A DNA stretch of 64,000 nt, taken from the NCBI GenBank assembly GCA_965248685.1, contig CBDFKC010000004.1:496001-560000 (forward strand). Direction: 5' to 3'. Each line of letters opens with the position of its first letter. Positions within the stretch are counted from its first letter, which is position 1. Under the pieces are notes generated by a model. It saw only the letters and a program-made list of their open reading frames with translations. It was not told the DNA's origin and did no database searches. The position numbers were made by a program, and so were the translations under genes. The stretch is from VYFG01 sp965248685. Lineage in GTDB: Bacteria; Pseudomonadota; Gammaproteobacteria; Arenicellales; Poriferihabitantaceae. Shown piece by piece: positions 34,850 through 43,404 of the stretch.

Positions 34850-35301
34850 TTCTATTTCTCCTAATATTTTTTGGCATCTTATTACGGCATAACCGATGAA
34901 ATACGCTATTTAGTCAAACGAAAGTCAAATCGTATATGCCTGGTATAAAATGTATTTCATACAGGCATTCGATAACGTATTAGTTTTTTTATGTACTTAA
35001 GTACGATTGATTTGGCTTCTTAAAGAAGACGTAATCCGGGGTTGAACGGCGAATTCAAATAATTGAGGGTCGCCGGAAGCGGTTAGTTTCTGGGGGGGTG
35101 GGACATAATATGGTTTCCTCAGTGTGTTTTCGAGAAAGACCATAATCAGTGATGTTTTAGCGAAAGGATACTCTTAGTATCGGCGTGTTACTAAGCACAA
35201 TTGGGGTGTAGTTTATTGACCTATTGTGTAACCCCTCATAAAGTAAGGGGCTTAGAGTGTATGGGATAGGCGAATTAGGGGGCTAGACAAAGGGAATATG
35301 C
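34850..35301. other. Gene-free stretch with inverted repeats
   Basis: About 450 bp without a supportable gene. At 34936-34968 an inverted repeat pairs ATGCCTGGTAT with ATACAGGCAT (one extra base in the left arm, 12-bp loop), about 90 bp upstream of the leftward receiver-like gene; it could be an operator. At 35232-35250 CCCCT and AGGGG form a short stem. A run of seven G starts near 35092. Confidence 0.45.
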
Positions 35302-36456
35302 CTATAGAACGGGTGTCTCCGAATATAAAAATTTCACGCTTTCTGAATCTACGTCACTCCATTTGTCTTGCTCCTCAAAAAACAGTGCTTTTGGAGAATC
35401 TCGCATGTGCGTTCGTTCATCAAACACATGACCGGTTGCTTCATCTATCAATGAGTAAAAATTTTGAGCGCTCGCTAAACTTGTATTCGAAGAATCCATC
35501 GGGTCTACCTGCGTTTGTATGCGGAAATTAGGTAATTTCGCCAAAACAATATTGGAATACGTGGGATGAAAACCTTGACCTTGGTTCTGCGTGAGTACCA
35601 CACCACGAAAGAGACGAAAATCATTAACTTTTAGACCGTCTGTCGAGGTATATGAGAGAAAAACATCTCGATTCTGAGTATTTGGTCCAGTAGCGCCAGG
35701 ATATCCACGAGATTCCAAAAGCCATTGTAAGTGTTTATTTCCCATAGCAGGCGCTACATAGCCATCGTATTTGAATAGTTGTAATTTATTAGAAGGTTCC
35801 TGTTGTGGATGATATATGGGAGCGTTCCACTTACAGCGAATTCGATAAGGTTGTATTTTTCTAGTACCAGAAGCCCGACTATATGTTCGTAAAGGTTTGT
35901 AAGGAATGGGATAACGAATGCTAATTGCGGCTCTTAGAATCACACCGTGCGGACTTATTTTTTTAGTTGTTTCGTTGAGGTCAATTCGATATAACGAATA
36001 TAGACCACCATGCTTTTCCATAAACTGAGTAGTCTCTGAAATTGATGGTGGTGTTAAAGTAAATGAGGAAAAAGTTGGAAAAATCTCCGCGTATACATAA
36101 TCCAGGACGTAACGCGCTCGTTGCATTTCGAAACCAATCGCTTTAGCAAAAGAGAAAACACCAAATTCTTTATTACTAATCGGTTGTTTATCCGTGATAG
36201 AGGGGGCCAGGAAATCGGTAACAACTTTGTCATAGTCATTGAGTGTCCTTATGTTAGGGTTCGATTCACCTCGGTTTCTGCGCAGTTTTTCTTTGTCGAT
36301 TGTGATTTCGTTTTCGGGCCGCTTAAGTATGTATTTAGGTGGAGTAGACGACACGTAAGTAAAACAGAGTTCCGAGTTTTCTGGCGGAGTATCTTTAAAT
36401 TGTTCTAGGCGATCGAACAATAAGATAAGTTTTCTTTGATGTCTTTGTATCCACAT
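35302..36456 (-). CDS. Unknown protein with a poly-G tract at its start
   Basis: A 384-residue soluble protein that I do not recognise. The N-terminus is basic (MWIQRHQRKLILLF), the middle is strand-rich (GVILRAAISIRYPIPYKPL, then RTYSRASGTRKIQPYRIRCK), and the C-terminus is acidic. I start at ATG 36456. Just upstream lies a run of 12 G (on the coding strand) ending 3 nt before the ATG, so the run itself occupies the ribosome-binding position. The frame continues upstream through the run (as SGGGGS) to a GTG at 36492, which would give 396 residues. The run makes expression a candidate for length-dependent switching. Confidence 0.55.
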   Translation of the reverse strand: MWIQRHQRKLILLFDRLEQFKDTPPENSELCFTYVSSTPPKYILKRPENEITIDKEKLRRNRGESNPNIRTLNDYDKVVTDFLAPSITDKQPISNKEFGVFSFAKAIGFEMQRARYVLDYVYAEIFPTFSSFTLTPPSISETTQFMEKHGGLYSLYRIDLNETTKKISPHGVILRAAISIRYPIPYKPLRTYSRASGTRKIQPYRIRCKWNAPIYHPQQEPSNKLQLFKYDGYVAPAMGNKHLQWLLESRGYPGATGPNTQNRDVFLSYTSTDGLKVNDFRLFRGVVLTQNQGQGFHPTYSNIVLAKLPNFRIQTQVDPMDSSNTSLASAQNFYSLIDEATGHVFDERTHMRDSPKALFFEEQDKWSDVDSESVKFLYSETPVL

Positions 36457-36459
36457 ACT

Positions 36460-36471
36460 CCCCCCCCCCCC
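36460..36471. repeat. Homopolymer run of 12 C (12 G on the coding strand)
   Basis: Twelve consecutive C on the plus strand, read as G12-AGT-ATG on the coding strand of the gene at 35302-36456. Such runs are prone to slipped-strand length change. Here length changes would alter the Shine-Dalgarno spacing and the frame from the alternative upstream GTG. Confidence 0.8.
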
Positions 36472-36587
36472 GCTTTTCTTGAAGTTTACCACGAGCTAAT
36501 GAAGGAGTTCTCTATATGATCATTTTGGTACAAATACCCGAAAAGGTGCAGCAATGAGGAGTGGGCCTGGTTAGTGACAAGGGTGTC

Positions 36588-36748
36588 TGTTGATTTGTAC
36601 CGCAATTTGCCCCACTGTTTGCACAGGAAACTGATCCGTTAGAAACATGGGAAGTCGCGGCCCGAGTTTAGGATTGTGCAACATTGGTGGGTCAAACTAA
36701 GATACAACTATTTGCCAGATTTGGATCAAATTTGAATGCAAATCAACA
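36588..36748 (+). mobile_element. 161-bp TG...CA miniature element, copy B
   Basis: Same length, orientation and ends (TGTTGATTTG ... CAAATCAACA) as copy A at 23687-23847, with about 12 single-base differences by my count. It lies about 245 bp inside the island end at the tRNA-Lys fragment. Together A and B bracket a 12.7-kb segment with CBASS. No clear short target duplication is seen next to this copy. Confidence 0.75.
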
Positions 36749-36893
36749 CTGTGGGGATTTTGCGGGGATGGGTTGTGCATTGTTATGCAAAGTCCGTAAC
36801 GGACGCCTTGCCAAGCTATTGAAAAATTTGTAATAAATATTACGTATAGAAATTGAATTCGGTTACCGTGTGCTAAATTTGTGCTAAAGCATC

Positions 36894-36914
36894 GGTAAAT
36901 TGTGTCAATTTACC
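36894..36914. promoter_or_regulatory. Perfect 9-bp palindrome near the island end
   Basis: GGTAAATTG and CAATTTACC with a 3-bp spacer, 80 bp inside the tRNA fragment. Just before it, the word TGTGCTAAA is repeated twice (about 36868-36888). Short repeats and palindromes of this kind next to att sites can be integrase arm or excisionase sites; no gene is attached to it here. Confidence 0.45.
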
Positions 36915-36992
36915 ACCATTAACTGGCGGTTTGTAAGATAGCAAGCGTCACAAGTTATTGATTAATAAATATAAAAATAATGCTGGCTCGGT

Positions 36993-37037
36993 CTTTTAAT
37001 CAATTGGTCGCAGGTTCGAATCCTGCACGCCCCACCA
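36993..37037 (+). other. 3' fragment of tRNA-Lys(UUU), island attachment site
   Basis: 45 bp reading from the anticodon loop (CTTTTAATC) through the variable loop, the T-arm GGTTCGAATCC and the acceptor end to CCA. It matches the 3' part of bacterial tRNA-Lys(UUU). The 5' half is absent: the sequence before it is AT-rich and cannot form the D-arm or acceptor strand. tRNA 3' ends are classic attachment sites for tyrosine-integrase islands, and the displaced copy marks the far end. The complete tRNA-Lys gene and the integrase should lie beyond the left edge. Confidence 0.85.
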
Positions 37038-37148
37038 TTAGTTATTTTTTCAAATCAAACAGTTAATCTGTAGCGGCGTACTTTACATAATCTTCGCCGA
37101 GTCATTTACGGAGGTTGTAATTCTAACTGTGTAGCTGCCCATGTCGGA

Positions 37149-37385
37149 TTACAGATGATCAGTCACTTGATCACTAAACTCTATAATTAATCGATTTAAT
37201 GCTGACTTCCAGTTTTGAATCGGCATGGTCCATTTCCTGGATGACCGGTTGACCGCGAGGTACACGACTATCACTGCAGAATTTTCGGTTGGAATCAGCT
37301 TTCGTTTCTTCGTGGCTTTGCGGATGCCGCTGTTCAAGGACTCAATCACATTCGTTGCGTAGATTGCTTTTCTGATCTCCGTGCA
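37149..37385 (-). pseudogene. IS256-family transposase, C-terminal fragment
   Basis: The frame reads EIRKAIYATNVIESLNSGIR, then KATKKRKLIPTENSAVIVVYLA and RKWTMPIQNWKSALNRLIIEF, the characteristic C-terminal end of IS256/Mutator transposases. Only about 78 residues remain; catalytic residues upstream are gone and no terminal repeats were found. It is a remnant just outside the island end. Confidence 0.85.
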
Positions 37386-37514
37386 TAATCATAGATGGCT
37401 ATCAGATTGTCCCAGTGGCTGGTCCAGGGTCGAATACCTCTCGGGCCCGACAGATTAGATGGATTCTACAACTGTCTGGCATAGTTTCTCGACAGAGGAT
37501 AGAACGGAAGCTTT

Positions 37515-37700
37515 CTAATTTGCTCCTAATCCCGGCAGATCAATCGTCGTTACAGAAAAACAGCGAACCAGATGCTCAGCCACTGGTTCAAATATCTTTC
37601 TACTACCAAGAATCCCATGCACCAAAACCACTTTCCGGCCAGTGTCCTGATGTCGCCAGTAAAGCACCGTATTACCGCAGATTGTTCTACCCAATTTCAC
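37515..37700 (-). pseudogene. Alpha/beta-hydrolase N-terminal fragment
   Basis: About 61 residues: a strand (TVLYWRHQDTG), VVLVHGILGS with the oxyanion-hole HG motif, then TTIDLPGLGAN and a stop. This is the start of an alpha/beta-hydrolase without the nucleophile elbow and the rest of the fold. It lies in the debris zone between two transposase remnants. Confidence 0.5.
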
Positions 37701-37894
37701 CTAACTATTTTTTGTCGACGTTTTCTGGTATCGCATAATCTTTCCCTACCATAATTCCTAAGTATCTATAGTATCGCTAGTTGGCGGCGATTTGAAAATA
37801 TGAGAAATAATTTATTGGTAGCAATCCAAAAATATGCCCCAGTTTTTTACCCAGTTTACTGACGCTGGTTTACTTCAAACAAAGAGCATTAGTA

Positions 37895-38251
37895 TTACGA
37901 ACATTCCAATACAGATGAAGGAAACTCTCCAACCCTTTGTCCTATGGAAGGTGGTCTACAGGCGATAAAATTGGTTGATGAAGCAGTTAAAGACCTATGT
38001 TCTTGATTTGGTGGCAATGCGATGGGATCACTAATAGTGGCGATAAAAAAAGTAGCCAAATTGACAGTGAACTCACAGCTGTTCGTAAAAATATTATTCG
38101 AAAAACCTTGAGCTACAGAAGGTACAGTTGCGACCCCGATACAGCTAGTCACATTTTTCGATTGCTCACCTCCGCCAGAACTACTGCCACCGCCTCCACA
38201 TCCAGATATGCCGGCTAGGAAAAATAGTGCTAACATTATTTCTATTTTCAT
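37895..38251 (-). CDS. Small putative lipoprotein
   Basis: A 118-residue protein with a lipoprotein signal: MKIEIMLALFFLAGISGCGG, lipobox LAGISGC ending at Cys18, followed by a Gly/Ser linker. The mature part has four Cys and no recognised domain. GAGAAAAG precedes the ATG. It would be anchored to the inner leaflet of the outer membrane or to the inner membrane. It stands alone among decayed insertion sequences. Confidence 0.65.
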   Translation of the reverse strand: MKIEIMLALFFLAGISGCGGGGSSSGGGEQSKNVTSCIGVATVPSVAQGFSNNIFTNSCEFTVNLATFFIATISDPIALPPNQEHRSLTASSTNFIACRPPSIGQRVGEFPSSVLECS

Positions 38252-38304
38252 TCTTTTCTCATTTTTTGTAACTGCTTAACAAAGTCAGTATAAGGTTTTC
38301 ATAC

Positions 38305-38925
38305 CTACCGATCAATGTTCTGAATTGCAGGTGCTGAAAATCCAGGCTGGGGCGGTAGCGCCTCAATTTCCTCCAATCTCATTTCCTGGCGTGGCTTTGT
38401 GAAAACTCGCTTCAGACAATGACAAGGGTCAAGTTCATTGGCTTTCGTTGATCCCACCAAACTATACAGATTCGCACTGGGGTGCGCCCAAGCCACACTA
38501 TTACGAAATAGAAAGTTTTTCCGTTCCACAACGAACGGCCGGATCGTATTCTCTGTTAGGATATTATCCCCTCATAGTCGGTCATCTTCCGTGTTTACGT
38601 TCAGTCTCGTCCATGTTTATGGGCATTATTCGGCGCCTTGATCTGAGTCTCAGTCCGATACAGTTGACCAGCCCGCTGGAACCTTTGTTGAGCCAGATTG
38701 GTCTTGCCATTTTTGGATTGACCCTGTTTGGATTGGGTTTTCAACACCTCATCAAACTTCCTCTTCACAAGCGCCCAGCATCCCAACGCTTTTAACTTTT
38801 GCTATCGCACCACCAGCCCAATTCCTTCAAACCTATGGGTTTGCAAATACCCCTGATAGCGATAACAAGCGCAGTGCTATAGCCTGGCTTCTCGATGAAT
38901 CAAAATCATGCCAAAAAGAACATTG
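38305..38925 (-). pseudogene. IS66-family transposase remnant with several frame breaks
   Basis: Minus-strand frames give in order a trace LIHREARL, RYQGYLQTHRFEGIGL, GCWALVKRKFDEVLKTQ, LYRTETQIK, LTENTIRPFVVERKNFLF and HPSANLYSLVGSTKANELDP. These are successive conserved blocks of the IS66 DDE transposase (YQGYLQTD, GCWAH.RRKF, LYRIE, NAIRPFV.GRKNWLF, ALYSLVETAKANGL). At least two frameshifts and internal stops separate them. The element is dead and no terminal repeats are evident. Confidence 0.85.
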
Positions 38926-39203
38926 ATTAGTTGATGAAACCATCGGGCACCACTAATTTGGCGATATCAATTATTAGCTTGTAACACAACCAGTTAATAA
39001 AATATTTCGAGGAAAGTGACTACCCTTCTAGGAGTTAAATTGCTATCCAAAAAAAACTGATCAGGTCCAAGTCAATGTTTCCTATTGTGCTACCAGCCGG
39101 TACCAGGTAAAGAGGATGCGTCGTGACATTAGTGCTAAAACCAGGAAAGGATATTCTGATTTAGCGCGACTATAGTTTAACCATAATTTGCGCTTGAGCA
39201 GAG

Positions 39204-39545
39204 TTAATACACAAAAATACTCGTAATTAGTGTTGCAAAACCACTGCAACCTAGCGGGGAGATTTCAATTTGAACATCCTGACCTTGAGCGTGGGCCGAC
39301 ATTGCGCTCGCGATGACCACGTTCTTGCCAGGTTGAAGGTTATTAACCTTGTAAACGGTAGTGCAAGTAGGAAACAAAGCGCTTGCTGTCATGGCGTTTG
39401 TCGCTAATGTCACAAAATAGGCACCATTTACATATCCCCGTAAACCAACAATTTTTGTTCGAACAGTGAGGTCGCCAGCGATTGCACCAAAAGGTAAAAA
39501 TCCGATGATAATTGTAAAAAAGACGGAAACAAGATTTTTTCTCAT
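39204..39545 (-). CDS. Small secreted protein (paralogue of the 60.6 and 61.1 kb genes)
   Basis: I start at ATG 39545, preceded by TAGGA and opening a signal peptide (LVSVFFTIIIGFLPFGAIAG); the frame itself is open to 39647. The mature part is about 90 residues: VGLRGYVNGAYFVTLA, one Cys in FPTCTTVYKV, then QGQDVQIEISPLGCSGFATL and ITSIFVY. The spacing of the two Cys and the ending (IxxxxGC/EC ... GxxxxI...Y) matches two small secreted proteins at 60604-61035 and 61116-61523. Function unknown; probably periplasmic. Confidence 0.6.
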   Translation of the reverse strand: MRKNLVSVFFTIIIGFLPFGAIAGDLTVRTKIVGLRGYVNGAYFVTLATNAMTASALFPTCTTVYKVNNLQPGKNVVIASAMSAHAQGQDVQIEISPLGCSGFATLITSIFVY

Positions 39546-40247
39546 AGCAAAGTTCCTAATTCTAAAATTGACGATTCTTGACATAGTCTCATAGCAAAAG
39601 AAGTACTTGCAATGACGATGATGAATTGTATTACACTGTTTACGCATTAGGATAATCCTACCATAACTATTCAGTAACAGCAGTTGCTATTGATCCAACA
39701 GGAACAGAATGTGCGCAATCAAGAAATAGTTTTTGAACTAATAAATATTCCATTCAGCCCAGGGGTGATTCAACGTGCAAACTAACAAAAATCGCCTTGG
39801 AACCTGTTACCAGGTAACACACATTCGCTAAATTGCGCCAAAGTGTCGCGAATTTAAAGGTCGCTTCTCTAATCATCATATATCGGTTATTCTTCCTATT
39901 CTCACTTGTCATTGCTTCCGTGGACAAATTGACGTGTTACTACCGCGATACTGGAGATAGTGCACTGCAATACATAGAAGTATGTATCACCAAAGGCGAT
40001 TCGAACCTTTAGTTCAGCAATTGGTGGGCGTTGATATGCGCATGGCGCTAATGGAAATATTTCCACACGTTGCATTGCTCTGTTATGCCATTAACTTGAC
40101 TTTGACACGGTTATTGATATTGTTGCATTAGACATTATGGGGGTTTTTGTAACTGCTATACTGACCAAAAAAAAAGCGCATTCACGCGTCGTATATTGCC
40201 CTGACGAGCCTTTAAATAAGAAACTCTTTCGATAAGTATATTTTGCC
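39546..40247. other. Gene-free stretch before the protease gene
   Basis: About 700 bp. One open segment on the plus strand (about 40003-40128, EPLVQQLVGVDMRMALMEIF) has no start and no recognisable family and may be a gene relic. Two leftward frames overlapping the protease start are artefacts. The promoter of the protease gene should lie in the last 100 bp; a run of nine A lies near 40166. Confidence 0.4.
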
Positions 40248-42080
40248 ATGACATGTAGTCGAATTGTTCTCAAGAAATTCTTCAACGCAGGTATTCTTTC
40301 AGTTTTGTGTTGGTGCAGCGGATTGCACGCGCAACAAGAACCCGCATCTTTATTGCAAGATAATCTTGAGGAATTGTCAAAGAAATCTGCGAGTGCACGG
40401 AGTCCTGGTTTCAGAAAACAAGCTGGCGCTGACAAAATTCAAGAACACATTGCGAGAAAATATCTCGCTTGGAAGAATAGGTCAGGAAGTGAGAGTTCAG
40501 CTGGTACGTCTGTTTCCAGCAATGCATTGAAAAGTGATTTTTTAACCAGAGTAAAAAATAGTGACTCGATTCAGGTCTATGTCGAGCTAGACAACATCGA
40601 AGATGAAGATATTGTCGAACTGGAAGCTGTTGGGTTTAAAGTGGAATTGGTTGTCAAGCGATTCAGTAAGGTACAAGGCTGGATAAGATTCGATCAGCTA
40701 GATGCTTTGTCCGCATTGATTAATGTAATAAAAATCACCGCACCAAAATATGGATTGTCACGTACAGGAAGTACTAACACTGAGGGAGACTCGATACTTA
40801 AGTCTAATGCACTAAGAGCGCTTGGACATCGTGGAGCCGGTATAAAAGTTGGCGTGATATCTGATGGTTCTAATAATTTTGCACAGTCGGTGGCAACTGG
40901 CGATCTGCCCGCAACCAAGCTAGTCCGCTACGGCAGTTGTGCCATTCGGGCAGAAAATCGCTCACAGTGCTTACCTTCTTCGACTTGCAATGAAGGCACG
41001 GCAATGGCCGAGATAATCCATGACCTGGCGCCAGATGCAGAAATCGCGATTCATGCCGTATCCTCATCATTAGAGTTTATTAATGCCGTCAATTTTCTCG
41101 CGAACACGTATGGCGCCGATATTATCGTTGATGATCTGGGGTTTTTTGGGGAACCGTATTTCCAGGATGGAGACATTGCACTGGCGGTAAAAGCAGTCAG
41201 CAACAAAGTGTTATTTGTTTCTTCTGCAGGCAATTCCGCCAGTACACACTACGAAGCAAATTTCTCCCGTAGTTTTCAATCAGGATTAAATTTTCATCGA
41301 TTCGCAGCGCCTAACGTTATCGATAATCTTGTCACGATTGAGCCAGATGAGTATTTAGTAACAATTCTGCAGTGGGGAGAAGAATTCAATAGTGCAAATA
41401 CAGACTATGACCTTTTTCTTGTCGACGCGACTGGTGTTCTTGCCTCGAGCACAGAGTTTCAACCTGCTGTAGGTGGAGCCCAGCCATTGGAGGCTTTTTG
41501 TTACCACAACGCGACTTCCAGCAATGTTTTTGGCTCTATTGGCATTATTAATCGTGACTTTGCAACCAGACGTCTTGAAATGTTTTATTTGGGTGCACCG
41601 TTGGTACAGTACAGAGTGGCTTTCGGTTCTGTATTCGGCCATCCAGGTGTCCCAGAAGTCGTTGCTGTCGGCGCAATTAATGCGAATGAGCCGGGTAACG
41701 ATGCGGTTGCATTCTATAGTTCACATGGCCCCTCACGCATCGTTTTCCCCGCACTTTCGAACCGCGCTAAACCTGATGTAATGGGAATTGATGGTGTCTC
41801 GGTAACAGGTGTTGGTGGATTTCCGACCACATTTTTTGGCACATCTGCAGCGGCTCCTCACGTTGCGGGTATTGCTGCGCAACTGATGAGTTCAGCGAAA
41901 AATGTCAAAGTTTCTAACGTAAGAGAGGCGTTAACTAAGGGCGCTGTTGATCTGGGGACGCCAGGGTTTGATTTTCTCTATGGATATGGACGGGTCGATG
42001 GATTATCTGCGCTGGACTATATAAGATCAGGCGCGGATATCACGCCCTTCATATTTTTACTTCTTGAAGATGACAATTAA
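40248..42080 (+). CDS. Secreted subtilisin-like (S8/S53-type) serine protease
   Basis: A 610-residue exported protease. Signal peptide FFNAGILSVLCWCSGLHAQQ, a pro-region of about 150 residues, then the catalytic domain: Asp206 (VGVISDGSNNF), Ser533 (FFGTSAAAPHVAGIAAQL) and an oxyanion-type Asn in SSAGNS (about 329). Where classical subtilisins have the catalytic His in an HGT motif, this protein has CNEGTAMAEIIHDLAPDA, with Glu249 in its place. This is the pattern of an S8-like group with EG.AM..IIHD.AP; sedolisins also use Glu. No outer-membrane anchor or autotransporter domain is seen; the C-terminus ends in a short hydrophobic, acidic tail (FIFLLLEDDN). Confidence 0.85.
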   Translation: MTCSRIVLKKFFNAGILSVLCWCSGLHAQQEPASLLQDNLEELSKKSASARSPGFRKQAGADKIQEHIARKYLAWKNRSGSESSAGTSVSSNALKSDFLTRVKNSDSIQVYVELDNIEDEDIVELEAVGFKVELVVKRFSKVQGWIRFDQLDALSALINVIKITAPKYGLSRTGSTNTEGDSILKSNALRALGHRGAGIKVGVISDGSNNFAQSVATGDLPATKLVRYGSCAIRAENRSQCLPSSTCNEGTAMAEIIHDLAPDAEIAIHAVSSSLEFINAVNFLANTYGADIIVDDLGFFGEPYFQDGDIALAVKAVSNKVLFVSSAGNSASTHYEANFSRSFQSGLNFHRFAAPNVIDNLVTIEPDEYLVTILQWGEEFNSANTDYDLFLVDATGVLASSTEFQPAVGGAQPLEAFCYHNATSSNVFGSIGIINRDFATRRLEMFYLGAPLVQYRVAFGSVFGHPGVPEVVAVGAINANEPGNDAVAFYSSHGPSRIVFPALSNRAKPDVMGIDGVSVTGVGGFPTTFFGTSAAAPHVAGIAAQLMSSAKNVKVSNVREALTKGAVDLGTPGFDFLYGYGRVDGLSALDYIRSGADITPFIFLLLEDDN

Positions 42081-42707
42081 AACCGTATTCTAGAGAATCG
42101 ATTTTATTTGTAATTAATCCACGCTCGCACTCACCATTTGTATCAAAGGTTCGGTACTGCCTTACTCATTTCCGAAAATCTTTCTCGTAGATTTCGCGGG
42201 ACCCACATCTTACTGCATCTGGCAGTATCAGTTCTGACTACATTTGATCATGCATTGGACCTTGTTTGGCTGCTCTAATCAGCTTAGGTAATCCTGGAGT
42301 TTGGTCGCTGATAGTGACTGTTGCCGAACGGTGTCAATATGTGCGTGTGTAAGTATCTGAAACCATAAGCGAATTTCAATTGCATTTTTACGCCTGCGTT
42401 CGGGGTGAAGTATATTTTTTTGCCAGTTGTGTTCTGGGCATACTCGATCACAAAACCGATGCCCGGGACTCACCGCTTCATCTCAATTTAACTTTACCTT
42501 TTATCGCCAATTACGTACCGCTGGTCTCAATATATTGCTGAATGATGGTTCACAGTTTAGTATTCAACCAATACGGGTAAACAGTGAGCGCACACCAATA
42601 ACGTTGTTTGTAGCACCAGTATTTTGGTTTGTATCACGACCAGTGGCACTGGCGTCAGGGTTCTACCCGGCGTTGTATTTTTATAAAAATAGTAGACTGG
42701 GGTTGTA
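42081..42707. other. Gene-free stretch after the protease gene
   Basis: About 630 bp without a supportable gene. A rightward frame at 42427-42708 (93 residues) ends at the start of the next gene but has no ribosome-binding site and no domain. The promoter for the DUF2059 and adhesin genes should lie here. Confidence 0.4.
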
Positions 42708-43355
42708 ATGAAAATGAACGGAATTTTATTTCCAAAGACTCGAGGTGTCTGGTCGTCGATGCTGAGAAAACTGACCACATCTGTCGCCTTATCCGTTCTC
42801 GTAGCGGGCAGCACAAGTGTTTGCGCTCAATCTGACACCCAGCCAGCAGTTGATAGTGGTACGAACACTGCTGTCGAAGAGCTAGATCATAATCATAGCG
42901 AAGCAACTTCCCATGAGCACCATGTCGAGCGCATGCTCGAGCTACTGGGTATGCCAGCACAGGTCAACAATGCCACTGAGGAAGTCCTTAAGCTTTACTC
43001 AGCGAAAGTTGATGAGGGTAACACCGACCCCGATCTCCAGCGTTTAGTAAATGCCTATCAGGAGAGTTTGCGCAAAATTGTAAATAGCGTGTTGAATTGG
43101 AATTCGATGAAACTGAGCTACATCAGCGTGTATGCCAATCAATTTTCTGAAGACGACGTCGCGGCGATTATTAGTTTTTTAACCTCAGCGGCAGGGCAGA
43201 ACTTCGTAACTGGCCAGGCCGATGCGGCTGTAGAAATTCAACAAATTACCAAACATATTATAGAAGCGGATATGACTGAGTCGCTGACACTGTTGGCGAC
43301 TCAGTTACGTGAAGGGCTGGCGAAGATCCAGGCTGCGAAAAATCAAAGTGATTAG
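42708..43355 (+). CDS. Exported DUF2059-domain protein
   Basis: A 215-residue exported protein with signal peptide LTTSVALSVLVAGSTSVCAQ. A His-rich stretch follows (LDHNHSEATSHEHH), then the DUF2059 domain (about 70-200): VERMLELLGMPAQVNNATEE, AYQESLRKIVNSVLNWNSMK and the signature FSEDDVAAIISFLTSAAGQNF. DUF2059 proteins are periplasmic with unknown function; the His-rich segment may bind metal. It lies 49 bp upstream of the adhesin gene and is probably co-transcribed with it. ATG 42708 and ATG 42714 are both possible starts. Confidence 0.85.
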   Translation: MKMNGILFPKTRGVWSSMLRKLTTSVALSVLVAGSTSVCAQSDTQPAVDSGTNTAVEELDHNHSEATSHEHHVERMLELLGMPAQVNNATEEVLKLYSAKVDEGNTDPDLQRLVNAYQESLRKIVNSVLNWNSMKLSYISVYANQFSEDDVAAIISFLTSAAGQNFVTGQADAAVEIQQITKHIIEADMTESLTLLATQLREGLAKIQAAKNQSD

Positions 43356-43404
43356 CAAAAATCAGAATGTTTAAACGAGAAGTACATCTTTTAGGAGAGT
43401 GAGT

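Noticed and set aside
36993..37037. Complete tRNA-Lys gene
   Set aside because: Only the 3' part from the anticodon loop onwards is present; upstream bases cannot form the D-arm or acceptor strand.
37415..37738. 107-residue rightward frame
   Set aside because: It is antisense to a recognisable alpha/beta-hydrolase fragment and lies in a zone of decayed genes.
42427..42708. 93-residue rightward frame before the DUF2059 gene
   Set aside because: No start signal and no recognisable composition or domain; probably chance.
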